From contig CAJQUN010000035.1 of NCBI GenBank assembly GCA_907163345.1, positions 5,887,973 to 5,951,972 of the forward strand: a stretch of 64,000 bases of DNA, in the 5' to 3' direction. The first letter of the stretch is position 1; the number at the start of each line of letters is the position of its first letter. Below the pieces are notes generated by a model. The model worked only from the letters and a program-made list of their open reading frames with translations, made no database searches and was not told the DNA's origin. The translations under genes were made by a program, and so were the position numbers. Positions 1-12,486 of this stretch are shown here, piece after piece. The stretch is from Haberlea rhodopensis (lineage: Eukaryota > Streptophyta > Magnoliopsida > Lamiales > Gesneriaceae).

Positions 1-2292
1 TTGACTTAGACCAAGTAATCTTCTTGATCTATCTCTATAGATCTTGATACCTAACACGTAGGTGGCTTCACCCAAGTCTTTCATAGAAAAGCAATTCCCT
101 AGCCAAATCTTTACATATTGCAAGGCAGGGATATCATTCACAATGAGAAGTATGTCATCTACATACAACACTAGAAAGATAATTATGCTCCCACTGACCT
201 TCTTGTAGACACAAGGTTCATCTACGTTCTTGATGAAACCAAACTCTTTGATTGCATCATCAAAACGAAGATTCCAACTCCGAGAAGCTTGCCTCAATCC
301 ATAAACGGATCGTTGTAGCTTGCATATCTTTCCAGCATCCTTTGGATCGACAAAACCTTCGGGTTGTGTCATGTACACATCCTCAAGTAAATTTCCATTA
401 AGGAAAGCTGTTTTGACATCCATCTGCCAGATTTCATAATCATGAAATGCAGCTATTGCAAGTAAGATCCTAATGGATTTAACCATGGCAACTGGCGAAA
501 AGGTTTCATCATAGTCAATACCATGAATTTCTTTGAAGCCTTTAGCAACCAGTCGTCCTTTAAAGGTTTGTACATTACCATCCATGTCGGTCTTTTTCTT
601 GAAGATCCATTTGCACCATATGGGTTTTACCCCTTCATGTGGGTCAACCAAAGTCCATACTTGGTTTACATACATCGATTTCATCTCAGATTTCATGGCC
701 TCTTGCCATTTCTCAGAATCAAGGCCCATTATAGCTTCTTGATAGGATGCCGGCTCATCCTCATCAATGAGTAGTAAGTCACCTTGTTGAGTCACAAGAA
801 ATCCATATCTCTGTGGCTCCCGGTGTACTCTTACAGACCTACGCTGGGCTTTTCTCTCTTGAGCAGGCATTTCATCCACAATAACTTGTGGTGACTGCTC
901 TGTTTCCATCTCAATATCATGTTCAATGTTTTCTTGTGGTTGAACTTCACTAAGTTCTATTTGTCTCCCACTGGTTGTCCGAGCAACAACCACTTTGTTC
1001 TCGGTGGGATAATAAAAATAGTATCCTTTCGTTTCCTTAGGATACCCCACAAATAAACACTTATCAGATTTGGGTCCAAGTTTATTGGAGGTGTGACGTC
1101 TCACGTAAGCCTCACAACCCCAAATCTTCATAAAAGACATACTAGGACGCTTCTTAGTCCATATCTCATATGGTGTTTTTTCAACTGATTTAGATGGAAC
1201 ACGGTTCAGTATAAATATTGCTGTTTCTAAAGCATGTCCCCAAAAGGAAATCGGAAGATCTGCATGACTCATCATAGATCGAACCATGTCCAACAAAGTT
1301 CGATTCCTCCTTTCAGATACGCCATTCCATTGTGGAGTATACGGAGGTGTGAGTTGTGGGACTATCCCACACTCCTTTAGATAGTCATGAAACTCTTGGT
1401 TTAAGTATTCACCTCCTCGATCTGATCGAAGGATTTTGATACTTTTGCCAAGCTGGTTTTATACTTCATTCTTGAAATCCTTGACCTTTTCAAAGGTTCC
1501 ATGTTTATGTTTCATTAGGTACACATACCCATATCTACTGAAGTCATCAGTAAATATAACGAAGTATTAAAAACCACCTCTAGCTTTTGTGCTTATTGGG
1601 CCACATACATCACTATGTATGAGACTCAATAAATTACTTGCCCTTTCAACATGTCCCTTGAAAGGGGCTTTAGTCATCTTGCCCATTAAACAAGATTCAC
1701 ATGTTTCATATGATTCAAAATCAAATGAATCTAAAGCTCCATCCTTATGAAGTTTTGATATGCGATTCTCGTTTATATTGCCCAAGCGACAATGCCAGAG
1801 ATAAATTGGATTAGAATCATTATTCTTAATCCTTTTAGTATTTATGTTATAGACATGCATATCAAGATTTAAAACACAAAGACCATTAGTCAATTGTGCA
1901 CTAGCATAAAACATCTCATTCAAATAAATGGAGCAAAATTTGTCCTTTATAATAAATGAAAAACCAATATTGTCCAAACAAGAAATTGAAATAATGTTTC
2001 TAGTAATCGACAGCACAAAATAACAGTCTTGCAAATCTAATATTAAACCAGAAGGCAAAGTTAATGAATAATCTCATATAGCTAATGCAGCAACTCTTGC
2101 TCCATTTCCCACTCGGAGGTCAACTTCGCCTTTAGCCAAAACTCTACTCCTTTTGAGATCCTGCACATTAACACAAATTTGAGAACCACATCTATCTAAG
2201 ACCCAAGATGAAGGAGTAGATAAATTGACTTCTATAACAAAAATGCCTGAAGCAGAAGTCACACTTCCCTTCGTCTTCTTAAGATCTTCCAT
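1..2292 (-). pseudogene. Copia A pol: protease, integrase and reverse transcriptase remnants
   Basis: On the minus strand the order is protease-like segment (2292-2074), GAG-pre-integrase (2058-1567, with the zinc-binding CESCLMGK block), integrase core (about 1566-900) and Copia reverse transcriptase (about 700-1). The integrase has RSDRGGEY and the NGVSERRNRT block; the RT has DVKTAFLNG and the catalytic YVDD, and runs off the window. Frame is broken by stops near 2071, at 1564-1566 and at 1459-1461. The protease site, normally D-T/S-G, reads VLDRCGSQIC, so the catalytic triplet is lost. Order PR-IN-RT identifies Ty1/copia rather than Ty3/gypsy. Confidence 0.85.
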
Positions 2293-2295
2293 GTA

Positions 2296-3101
2296 TTACT
2301 TGCAGTTTCTCTTCCAATGTCCGGTCTCACGGCAATTGAAGCAATTTCCTTCCTTAGCCACTCCTCCCTTTGGCTTAAGTGCAGCAACATGAGGCTTAGG
2401 TTTGACAAAGACTTTCTTGTTCCTTTTAATGCCTTTTGCTTTAGTCTTTCCCTTGCCCTTATTCACAACAAGAACATTTGTGGGCTTAGACTTCTTTGAG
2501 TTTGCTTCGTAAGTTCTGAACATACCAAGCAACTGTGGTAGAGTCTTCTCAATTTCAATCATATTGTAATTCAGAACAAATTGACTGTAGCTATCAGGCG
2601 ATTGCAATATCACGTCAGTGCCAACTCTTGGTCCAACGGAAAACCAAGTTTCTCAAGATTCTCTATGTATCCAATCATTTTGAGTACATGAGTTCCAACA
2701 AGGGTTCCTTCTACCATTCTGCACTGAAATAACGCTTTAGAGACGTCATACCTCTCTTGTCTAGCTTGTCGTTGGTAAAGTTGCTTTAGATGTTCAATCA
2801 TATTGAACGCATCCATTTCCTCATGTTGCTTCTGAAGCTCAGAGTTCATGGTTGCAAGCATTAAACAACCAACATCAAGTGCGTCATTTTGATGCTTCTT
2901 GTAAGCATCCTTATCGGCCCTCGCGGCCGCAACGGGAGGTTCCTCAGCAGATAAGGGTTCCTCTAGGACATATTGCTTTTTCTCTTGTTTGAGGACAATC
3001 ATCAGATTTCTATACCAGTCTAGGAAATTTGTCCAGTTTAATTTGTCATTCTCAAGGACCGATCGCAATGAAAGTGTGCTAGTAACATTGTTTGATGTCA
3101 T
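2296..3101 (-). pseudogene. Copia A gag (nucleocapsid) remnant
   Basis: The likely start is ATG at 3101 (MTSNNVTSTLSLRS), which begins the usual gag N-terminus of this lineage; the upstream ATG at 3149 is less likely. A UBN2/gag-type region (LNWTNFLDWYRNLMIVLK) covers about residues 12-165. A stop at about 2610 separates it from the C-terminal part, which carries a lysine-rich stretch and one zinc knuckle, CFNCRETGHWKRNC, matching CX2CX4HX4C. In the living family gag forms the cytoplasmic virus-like particle and binds element RNA. Protease follows directly downstream. Confidence 0.8.
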
Positions 3102-4025
3102 GGATATTAACAATATAAATATGCAAAATAAGTTTATGATTTTAATCATTTAATAAGGTCTTATATTAAATGATACTCCCACTATTTAGTTAAAAATATA
3201 TCAACTCTAAAAAACTATTAGTGTGCCAAGATCCATATTTCACCTAACCTTGAGTTAGCTTTGGCTAATCACCCAAGACTCGGTTATTTAGGTAAACAAC
3301 CCTTTGTCAATTACATCACATGTAACTCTTGGATGGTTGGCGAACAACACTTTGTTCTAATTCATCTAATGAATTATTACCCAACCCCATGCCTCTAGGT
3401 TCCCAATCCTATTGAGATAACGCTAGTTAAGTCGCACCTAATTTAAAATAACACGGATATCACTTTTATCCTTCCGCGCCTTACTAAGATTGTCATGGTA
3501 CTTTGCTTTGGCAAACCCACACATGTTCAATCAAAGTATTGACGAGTATTTTTAATTGGAAGGCATCTTGATTGACTTAATATTATTAGAGGGATTTACG
3601 ATCTCATGATTTTATTAATATTGAATATATGCCTGGTACATATACATATATACATATCTACATATATGTATATCAATCATCAATATTAAATAAAAATGAT
3701 AAACATGCATCACATACATCAACATAAAATAAACGTGACATGGTTATAGCCCCAACTACTGATTTTCTCAAGCCAATGAGAAAATCTAAAAGGTCAACCT
3801 AATGGTAACTTCTCCAAGCACCTCTTTGGTCCTTTTGTGAATGCCCTCCTCGTCTCATCACCACGGTCCATCTTCATTGATCTCCATCAATAAAACTCTA
3901 ACTATACTATATAACAATTACATGATATAGAGATGTCCTCGAGTTACATTCGAGGGGGAGTATAGGGGAGGGAATACATTCAGAAAAAAAAAAGAAGGCA
4001 CGACAAGCAGGTCGTATTAAAATTA
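3102..4025 (-). other. Leader of Copia A, proximal part; no gene
   Basis: AT-rich sequence between the TSD of Copia C and the gag start. No open frame of interest. It includes an alternating (ACATAT)-like stretch at about 3640-3675 and a short purine-rich tract near 3950-3990. Assignment as the 5' untranslated leader of A is inferred from position. Confidence 0.45.
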
Positions 4026-4030
4026 CAATC

Positions 4031-4237
4031 TGTTAGGATCGGTCCGGAGTGTTTAGGGGGGGGGGGGGGGGGTGAATGAACACTCCTATTAAAAATAATC
4101 CTTTGTGATTTCTCTCGGGTTAGTGAAAGAAATCTGTTTCTTAATCAACTTTTCTGCAGAACAGACCACTGAATATTTTAGTGCGGAACGGTCTGTTCTT
4201 AGACTAGTAAGAGCGGCTCGATGGCTTGAAGAGTATA
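4031..4237 (-). repeat. 3' LTR of Copia C, internally deleted
   Basis: The first ~205 bp match the start of the 5' LTR copy at 21785 almost base for base. After GAAGAGTATAACG (about 4237) the copies diverge, so most of the ~1.09-kb LTR is missing here. A run of 17 G (4056-4072) replaces a shorter G run in the other copy. Confidence 0.75.
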
Positions 4238-4454
4238 ACGGTCTTATTCAGTCTTATTCTGAAGCGTATTCTGTGGATCAATTGATTCTTCTTGTTCAAA
4301 ATAAATGAACTGATTTAATTTGTAGTTCGGGTTGATTAAGCCATTTTGTTCAAAATAAATGAACTGAGACTTAAATAAGAATTCTGATTTTTATAGAACA
4401 AAAATCTCAGATACATTTACATGTCTGACTTAAATAGACATCTACTTCCTCACT
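4238..4454. other. Junction between shortened 3' LTR and accessory ORF; no gene
   Basis: AT-rich. TTGTTCAAAATAAATGAACTGA occurs almost exactly twice (about 4289 and 4347), a short direct repeat of about 58 bp period. No polypurine tract was recognised, consistent with a deletion across the 3' LTR boundary. Confidence 0.4.
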
Positions 4455-6849
4455 GAAGACTGAGCTGGCTTGACATCCTTTTTGTCAGCAGCAATCTCCT
4501 GAAGAAAGTCTACAATCTGGGCGAGCTGAGCGCTGATAGCATCAAGATGAGTGTCTTGAGCAATAAAGGACTTTGCGACGGAAGCCCGAACTTCAGTGGC
4601 CAGCTCGATCTGTTATTTTCTCAGGCTGTTTTTATAGGAGGCTTGCTGAGAGAACAGGTCGTTCAGTCCGCGCTGAATACTGCTAATGTTGGCCGTCATC
4701 TTCTCTTTGAAGGATCCAAAATCCAAGAATGTAGTCCTCTGACTCTGATGAACTTCTATGACTCGTTGGGATAGAGATAGACAGTTATCAGAAAGGAGTT
4801 GAAGTGACTTGGCCAGAGATGGGGCTTCAACAGATAGATGGTCTGAAGAGTGATCAGAAGGAGATTCAGGTAGATCAACTGCTGCTTCAACTGGTACGAT
4901 TGTGGAAATGGCAGAGTGGCGTGTTTCGGACTGGATCAAGGCGACCAGGCCCGAAGAGAAGTCTTCCAAAAATGTCATATCTTCAGCAGACTGATCTGGA
5001 GGAGTGATAGGTCTGGTAGGCTCCTCAATCTGTAACGCTGCAACAACTGTTGACACCACCAAATCCGGATCGACGAAATCTGGTGAGACAACTGTCGTAG
5101 TTTCGGCGGTTGGACTGTGCTGAATTGGGGAGACTGAGGATGCTCGGGGGATGGAAGTTGTTGGAGATTCCAGCAATACATCCATGGCTTCAGTCTCTGC
5201 TGCAGACGGAACATAGTCAGTGGCTGCTCCGCTATCTGCTTTGCTGTCTGATCCGCTGTACCAGAGGGAATTGGCTCAATGAATGGTTTGGCCAAGGTCT
5301 TGCTCGCAGTTTGGTGATCCAGGCTGGGAACTGGAGTGGATATGTTGAGTTTCTATCGTTGAAAGTGAACAGCCAAGTGAAGAGCATGGATATCCATTTC
5401 CAGCTGAGCAATGACAGCACCATCATCTTTGGCAGTCGGATTGCTCGGATCAAAGTTCGCCTTCTTAGCTGCAATGAGCAAATTTGCCAGTCTGAATCTT
5501 TGGTTAGCCTGGAACAAATCTTTGCGATGCACAGCAATTCAGACGTCATCAGTCTCTGTCCCCTTAAGGACTTCTTGTTCCATCTTTTGGAGTCTCCTTA
5601 GCTTGCCGAAGAACAGATCAATGTGGTTGACCGTTCTGTATTCAACATATTCATCAAACACCACAGTAAGCTCCTTGACCTTTTCTTCAACATCTTCCAT
5701 GGCGATGTTGATTGCAGTCTGAGCAGCTGACTTAGGTTTGGAAGAGAGATGTTCAGAGAGAACTACCTTGCCTTTGCCGGTGGGAGACGAGGTCTTGATC
5801 CCTGATTGTGTGTAGTCTCTCAATTCTGTGATAACAATGCCTTTGACCACAGGGATGGCAGAAGGGACTCGGATGGTGACTTTGGGTACAGTGGTTGGAA
5901 CTGTTGAAGGTTGAGTTATAGTTTGGGGTGCAGGAATGACTTTTGTTGAGGGCAAGATGGGTAAGGTTTTGATGGGCTTGGTGATCTGGGTTCTTGGCTT
6001 CTTTGGAGGAGGCTTGGCTGGAGATGAAGGAGCAGACCGAGTTTCCTCTGAGTCAGTCTGAATTGTCAGTTTGCGATTGACTCGAGTTTTTCTAGCAGCA
6101 GCCTGTTCTTCTCCTCGTTCAATCTTGACAGCCACCAGATCGGAGGTGGAGCACCTTTGGACTTCAGACTTCAGTAGTGCTAAACCCTTGGGGTTGAGAA
6201 TTTTAAAGGGGCTTAGAGCAGACGGCTTCCCCAGCTCGATGTCCAGAGTCTCCAATAGCTTGCTGAGAGGGACAGCAAAGCACACAGCCTGTTTGGATGC
6301 GATGACTGTTTCCAGCAGAACTCCAAACAAGATCGCGGACCAGTTCATTTTATGTCCGGAGTAAATAGCAGCCATGGCCCGGAATTTTTCGGCAGCGACG
6401 GCGTCATAGCTTCCAGCTTTGCCCAATAGTGGTTTGCCAACAATCTCGCAGAGAACTTGGAAATGAAAGAGCATTTCCTTCTTCTTGAATGATGGCTGCA
6501 GTCGGTGGCCAAAAATAGATACTTTCCCTTGAAGATCGGTGATAGTGTCCTGAGGAATGTGGCCAAACTCAGTCAGTCCGGTGTTGGGAAGACCAAAGGT
6601 CTTTGACAGCGTCGACTGAGAAATGTCAAAAGATTTGCCCTTGACGGAGGTGGAGATGAACGTCTTCTGAGACACAGCATTGGCGAACAACTCTCGAATC
6701 TCCGACTCGTAAACCACCGTCCCGCATTTCAGAAAGTTCCTTAATCCCAAAGATTCCAAGGATTTGAACATGGAGACCATTTCTGGCTCTTCAGCCCTGT
6801 AGATTTCATTGAACTCAACAGATAGAGATTTGTGAGTGATAGTGGCCAT
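4455..6849 (-). pseudogene. Accessory ORF of Copia C (SIRE env-like position, function unknown)
   Basis: It starts at ATG 6849, about 400 bp downstream of RNase H. The first block (436 aa, 6849-5539) has a globular N-terminal domain (residues 1-240, with FFANAV-like LFANAVSQ and MNWSAILF motifs). A Pro/Lys/Thr-rich linker (residues 265-340) and a charged C-terminal helix follow. A TGA at 5539-5541 interrupts it, but the same frame continues sensibly (AVHRKDLFQANQRFRLANLL) to about 5345. A further block (5185-4613 and on to about 4455) is Ser/Pro-rich and ends in a coiled-coil-like segment. No signal peptide or transmembrane segment is visible, so it does not look like a true envelope. It resembles uncharacterised predicted proteins that I recall as abundant in Lamiales genomes. 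Function unknown. Confidence 0.65.
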
Positions 6850-7246
6850 TTGAATGTAATGAAGAATACGAAGAAATTGAAAATATTTGAGAGTTAGAAA
6901 ACAGAAAGCAGTAATTAATAAAACCTGAAATGAAAGTGAAATGTTCAGCCCGCTAAATAGGAGAGAGAAGACACGTGTCTGTATCTCGATGACTGATATT
7001 AAAGGAATTCAAAATAAGCGGTCAGGATGAAAGAGAGATAAGGCGGTTAAAATGCAATCAGTCCGGGCTATTTTAAGCAATTACTGTATTAAAGTTTGGT
7101 TGACCAGACAGATCATGGGATAATATCAGATTTGACATAGATCGGTCTGAAAGTTCGGACCGGTCTGTGTCTTTCTGATCGTTGTATTATCGATCTGTGC
7201 CAGTAAATAATCTTTAAAAGGCGAAAAGTAAGATACCTCTAAAATA
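6850..7246. other. Spacer between RNase H and accessory ORF of Copia C
   Basis: No reading frame or repeat recognised. It would hold the splice acceptor or internal promoter needed to express the accessory ORF, but none can be named from sequence alone. Confidence 0.4.
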
Positions 7247-8612
7247 TCAAGATAAGTCTATTAAACCAAGAATTTGACGAAAATAATTAAACTTAGCCTC
7301 AGGAAGTGGTTTGGTGAAGATATCTGCTGCTTGCTGGTCTGTTGAAATATGCTCGATCCGAATTTCCTTTTTGCCAACATGATCTCGAATAAAATGATGT
7401 CTGATATCAATATGCTTTGTTCGAGAGTGCAAAACTGGATTATATGTTATAGCAATGGCACTGATGTTGTCACAAAATATCGGAGATTCAACAGCTTGAA
7501 TGCCATAGTCTTTGAGCTGATGTTGAATCCAGAGCATTTGAGCGCAAACCAGCGGCAAGATATTCTGCCTCAGCTGTAGATGTGGCGATTGATGTTTGCT
7601 TCTTGCCAAACCATGAGATCAATCTTTCACCTAGAAATTGACATGTTCCACTGGTGCTTTTGCTATCAATATTACACACAACATAGTCAGCGTCTGAATA
7701 TCCAACTAAACTGAAATTTGAATCTTTGGAATACCAAAGACCAACGTTCTGAGATCCTTTTAAGTATTTAAGAATGCGCTTAGCAGTGATAAAGTGTGAT
7801 TGCTTTGGATCTGACTGAAATCGAGCGCACATGCAAACTGAGAACATTATATCAGGCCGGCTCGTTGTAAGATACAAGAGCGATCCGATCAGTCCTCGAT
7901 ACATAGTTATTTCCACTGCTGCTCCCCCTTCGTCTTTATCTAGCTGAATAGAGGGACTCATCGGAGTTGATGCAGTTGAACAGGTCTCCATTCCGAATCT
8001 TTTGAGAAGCTCTTTGGTATACTTGGTCTGATTGATAAAAATACCATTGCTGAGCTGTTTGACTTGGAGACCTAGAAAGAATGAAAGTTCTCCCATCATA
8101 CTCATCTCAAACTGTCCCTGCATTAACTTAGAGAATTTCTCGTAGAGTTTGGGGTTAGTTGACCCAAAAATAATATCGTCAACATAAATTTGAACTAATA
8201 AGGTATGTCCCCCCTTAATAAATTTAAATAAAGTTTTATCCACTGAGCCGATCTGAAAATCGTGGTTCAGAAGAAATTGAGACAGAGTATCATACCATGC
8301 TTTTGGAGCTTGTTTCAGTCCATATACGGCTTTATTCAGTAGATATACATGATCTGGAAATGAGTGATTCTGAAATCCAGGAGGTTGCTCAATATAGACT
8401 TCCTCCTGAAGCTTACCATTTAGAAAAGCACTATTTACGTCCATTTGATATACTTTGAAGTCTTTAAAAGCAGCAAATGCAAGAAATATTCGGATTGCTT
8501 CAATTCTGGCGACTGGTGCGAAAGATTCATCGAAGTCAATTCCTTCTTCTTGTCAGAATCCTTGTGCCACCAGTCTGGCCTTGTTTCTAACCACAACTCC
8601 ATCTGTGATTCG
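7247..8612 (-). pseudogene. Copia C reverse transcriptase (C-terminal part) and RNase H
   Basis: The minus-strand frame from 8612 rejoins the RT N-terminus at 9943-10150 once the inserted LTR is removed. Motifs in order: RNKARLVAQGF followed by an in-frame stop near 8555, APVARIEAIR, QMDVNSAFLNG, KAVYGLKQAPKAWYD, catalytic YVDDIIFGST, then LIGSLLYLT. RNase H follows (ADYVVCN, STAEAEYLAAG), is broken by a frameshift near 7545, and resumes with SPIFCDNISAIA, SRTKHIDIRHHF and ADIFTKPL, ending at 7247. In an active element this makes cDNA from element RNA inside the particle. Confidence 0.85.
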
Positions 8613-9942
8613 TGTGAAACGTACCGCAAGTGTACGGTGTCAAGTTTTAGTATAGGAATTTGAAAGTACGGATGTCGAACCCACAGGGATTGAAAATTAA
8701 GTTACACCAAGTACTGTAATTAGAATAGTCTCGACTTTATTTAGATAATCGAGAGCAATATTTATTAAACTAATCTACGAAAATAGAATAAAAGATTAAC
8801 AAGATGGTAATTTAAGTGGAGAAAATCAATGAGAACGGATTCTAGAGGTTCGACTTCACTCAACTATCCACTATGTCGTGTTTTCCTAGTTTACTAGCCG
8901 AGAATTCTTATTTGTTTCTACTCCCCCTCCCGGGTGTTAAGCAGAAGTAATTATCTAACATTAATCTTGATATCCCTATCTAAGATTAATTATCAAACAA
9001 TTGTAAAAGCGCAGTAATTCCTTTGACGACTTCTATGGAGTTATAGGCCTTCCGAACAATATAACTACCACGATACGAATTCCTTCTTTCTTATTCACAA
9101 CCCCCTCTCCCGAGTGATAGATCACGAATATGGAATCATTCAATCCATGGCCAGTAGATTAAAAGCATTAGGAACAGGAAAACATAAATAAACCATACGG
9201 AAATCCAAATAAACTTCAAGTCAAGATCCGTCTAACTCTAGAATAATAAATTAGTTCATTAATACATTAAATAAACACATAGACATGTCTTTAATCATCA
9301 TAAACATAAGGGAATAGATAATCAAACGAATTGGATGATGGCCCTCCGTCCCCGGTAGTCGCCGTCTTCTTCTCCGTCGTCAAAATCTATATCCTTCGGT
9401 GTAAGCGCACCGCCTCGATCGATCTCCTCCCCTTCACTGGTTTAGCTCTCGGTCGTCTTTATCTCACTGCTCTTCGTTCCGTCCAGAAAATATTTTTCGC
9501 TTGCTTTCCGTGAAGTGTGCGTCTCCCTCCTCTTCTGCTCACGGTTCCCCCTTATATCTTACGTGAATTCCCCCTCAATCCAATCTCTCCTTTTATCTGT
9601 ACACCTTTCTCCTTTCTTTCCATGTACGTGTATCTCCTTCCTATTTCTTCTTTTCTTTCCTTCTTTCTCATGTATATATATTATATTATAATATAATATA
9701 ATATAATATAATATAATCTTGCCATTTGACATGTCCCAGTGCATGCTTATTTCACCGTTGAGTCCCAATTTGAATTATTGTCACATTTATGTATTTCTCA
9801 TCATCTTTTAGTAATAAAATGCTTAATTCCTTGGATTCCTGCAAAACATCAAAACAACAACAAAAGACGTAATTCTGCTCGAATACCAACACTAAATCAT
9901 GCATAATAAGAAGAAATATAAGTGTATAAAATACACTTATCA
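8613..9942 (-). repeat. Athila-type LTR (probable solo LTR) inside the Copia C RT
   Basis: It begins TGTGAAACGTACCG and ends CACTTATCA. Near its left end it carries the block GCAAGTG-ACGGTGTCAAG plus TTTTAGTATA, shared with the LTRs of element D and with the solo LTR at 30049. The CACTTATCA end matches the TGATAAG start expected on the minus strand. RT coding resumes on both sides (KLDAD to the right, RITDGVVVRNKARL to the left). No clear 5-bp TSD is visible (ATTCG versus ATCTG). A (TATAA)n microsatellite lies at about 9670-9717. There are no coding regions inside. Confidence 0.65.
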
Positions 9943-11750
9943 ATCTGCATCTAGCTTGTTTCTGAAAACTCATCTGGTTCCAATAACAGGCAGACCACTT
10001 GGCCTGGGGGTTAGACTCCAGACTTGATTTTGTTCAAATTGATTAAGCTCTTCTTGCATGGCTTTAATTCAGTTGTAATCAGTCAAAGCTTCATCAATCT
10101 TTTTGGGTTCCAGATTAGATATAAAAGCGGCATGAGTGAATTCATCCATCATCTGTCATTTGGTTCTTATCGGTGCAGGACTCCCAATTACTAGATCAGG
10201 TGGATGCCTCTTTGTCCATCGATAGCTTGATTCTGTATTATCTGGTCTAGAGGGATTAGTAACAGCAACATTATCAGCATCTATTTTTATATTAGAATTC
10301 AGAACTTCCGGACCGGCTCGATCTGGAAGAACTTCAGTGCATTGATCCGGTTTATCTGGTACTTCAGGTTCCGGTGGATTATCTCTTAACCTGTTAGCTA
10401 TAATCTCATCATCACTGTTAGCTTCGAGATGGATATTTTCCATCTGATTTTGAATTGATTCCTTGTTACCCTCAATACATAAAGATTTATCAAACACTAC
10501 ATGAACTGATTCTTCTACAGTCAAGATGCGAAATGCTTTACTATTGGATGAATATCCTAAAAATATTCCATTATCTGACTTAGCTTCGAATGCTGTAAGA
10601 TGATTCTTACCATTATTGTGAACGAAGCATTTGCAGCCAAATACATGAAGGTGAGAGATAGACGGTCTGTTACCTGTCCATACTTCATATGGAGTAAGAT
10701 TCAACTTCTTGTTAATCATAGATCGATTTTGAGTGTAGCATGCAGTATTTACAGCTTCTGCCCAAAACCTTTGGGAAATTCCAGAATCTGCGAGCATTGT
10801 CCTTGCTGCTTCCTTAAGCGTTCTGTTCCTTCGTTCTGCAACTCCATTTTGTTGAGGAGTTCGAGCAGCTGAGAACTCATGCTTAATTCCTTGATCTTCT
10901 AGAAAGGATTCAAGATTCTGATTTGAGAATTCAGTGCCTTTGTCACTTCGAATCCTATCTATGCTTGATGATTTCTCATTCTGAGTGCGTTTCAGCAGCT
11001 TGATCAGCTTCGGACCGGTTTGATCTTTACTGCTAAAAATATAGTCCATGTAAAACGTGACTAATCATCAATAACAACAAGAGTATACCGCATTCCCCCT
11101 AAACTTGTTATTGGTATAGGACCAAACAAGTCCATAGGTAATAGTTATAAACAACGTGAGGAGGATTTGGTATTCTTGTTTTTGAAGGATGATCTGATCT
11201 GTTTGCCCATTTGGCAAGCTTCACAGATCTTATCCTTGCAAAGTCAATCTTGGGCAGACCGACAACTAAATCATGTTTGCACATGCTAGAGATAGTCTTA
11301 AAGTTGAGATGATTCAAGCGTTTATGCCATAGCCAGTGTTTATTATCATTATTCGCGATGAAGCAAGTAAGATTATCAGGTTGAGCAAAGTTCCAGTTAA
11401 TTTTATATGTGTTTCCATTTCTGATTCCTACAAGCATAGTCATACCGTCTGACGTTTTAACAGTGCAAGTGTGTTTGTGAAATTCTACAGCATAACCATT
11501 ATCACATAGTTGACTTATACTAATCAGATTGTAGCATAGATTTTCAACTAACAGCACATCATTGATAGTAATATTACCATGGACAATCTTACCCTTGCCC
11601 ACGGTCTTACCCTTTGAGTTATCCCCAAATATGATTTTTGGTCCAGTACATTCTGTGACTTCAGACAGCAGCTCGATGTTTCCTGTCATGTGACGAGAAC
11701 ACCCACTGTCTAAGTACCAGTCTGATACTGGTTTCTTCGGTACATGTCAT
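9943..11750 (-). pseudogene. Copia C protease, integrase and RT N-terminus
   Basis: Protease is seen at about 11725-11690 (DWYLDSGCSRHMTG, catalytic D-S-G). GAG-pre-integrase follows to about 11230 (HWLWHKRLNHLNF, CxxC). A frameshift near 11215 precedes the integrase core. The integrase open stretch 11049-10156 has IRSDKGTEF and NGVAERRNRTLKEAARTML (D and E of the DDE triad) and ends in an acidic Pro-rich linker. RT begins at about 10150 (PKKIDEAL, MQEELNQFEQNQVW) with stops at two points, and stops at 9943 where the LTR insertion starts. Confidence 0.85.
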
Positions 11751-11778
11751 CAAACATAATTATTGTTGGTACCCAATC

Positions 11779-12486
11779 CTACTTGGGTTCAGAACGGATT
11801 AGCCCTTTGGGAACCCACACCTGAATCAGCTTTAATGGCTTGTGTGTATCTTGTGTGATGTGAGCTGATCTGTTTCGATATTGTGTGTGATGATGTGTGC
11901 GATATTGAGGCCTTTGATTCTTATGAGGTAATCTATATCTTCGCTGAACTGGTTTTGAGTTATAGTAGTTGGATGGTCTTCCTTGCCTTAGATCTTGCAC
12001 CTTTAAGTTTGGTCTGATGGACACAAATCTTGTTGGTGCCTTTTCTTTGGCTTGGTCAACGTACCCAATTCCTTTTCTCAAACCTTGATTCCTGAAGGAG
12101 ACTCCTGTTTGAATTGTAGGCACTTCGGTTTCATATACCGTGCTGGATCTAACAAATGTCATCTGTTTGATTATGTTCTTTACCAGCAACGATTCAGATT
12201 CATCTTTGGTGCAATCATTGATATCAAAGCCTATGCCGGTGATGTCACCGACATTTTTTTGTACCTCTTGCAATTCTTCCAGTGATACTCTTGATTTTGT
12301 CCATGTTTTGAAAATATGAGAAAGCTTAGCATTTTGTGTGCTAATTCTCTTGTTTTCTTCATGGAGCTGATCGTAAGAGATTTTCAGCTTGTTCAGCTCG
12401 ATCTGTAGATTATTGCACTCACCTAGCTCGGAGCAGCTTGGTTTGATATGCTCATCCATTTGATCATTGGCTTTAGCTTTAGTTTT
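11779..12486 (-). pseudogene. Copia C gag, C-terminal part (3' of the Athila-like insertion)
   Basis: It starts at the insertion point of element D. It contains a coiled-coil-like helix (NLQIELNKLKISYDQLHEEN), then a basic His/Arg/Tyr/Gln-rich tail, and stops at 11779 before the protease. It continues the frame that ends ...ILAESFEKT at 20487 on the other side of D; the shared GTTTT is the TSD. Confidence 0.75.

Noticed and set aside
4455..6849. Reading the accessory ORF of Copia C as a retroviral-type envelope
   Set aside because: Position fits an env-like ORF, but there is no signal peptide, cleavage site or membrane anchor.
8608..9947. TSD for the Athila-type LTR in the Copia C RT
   Set aside because: ATTCG and ATCTG do not match; the host frame closes without a clean duplication, so no TSD is claimed.
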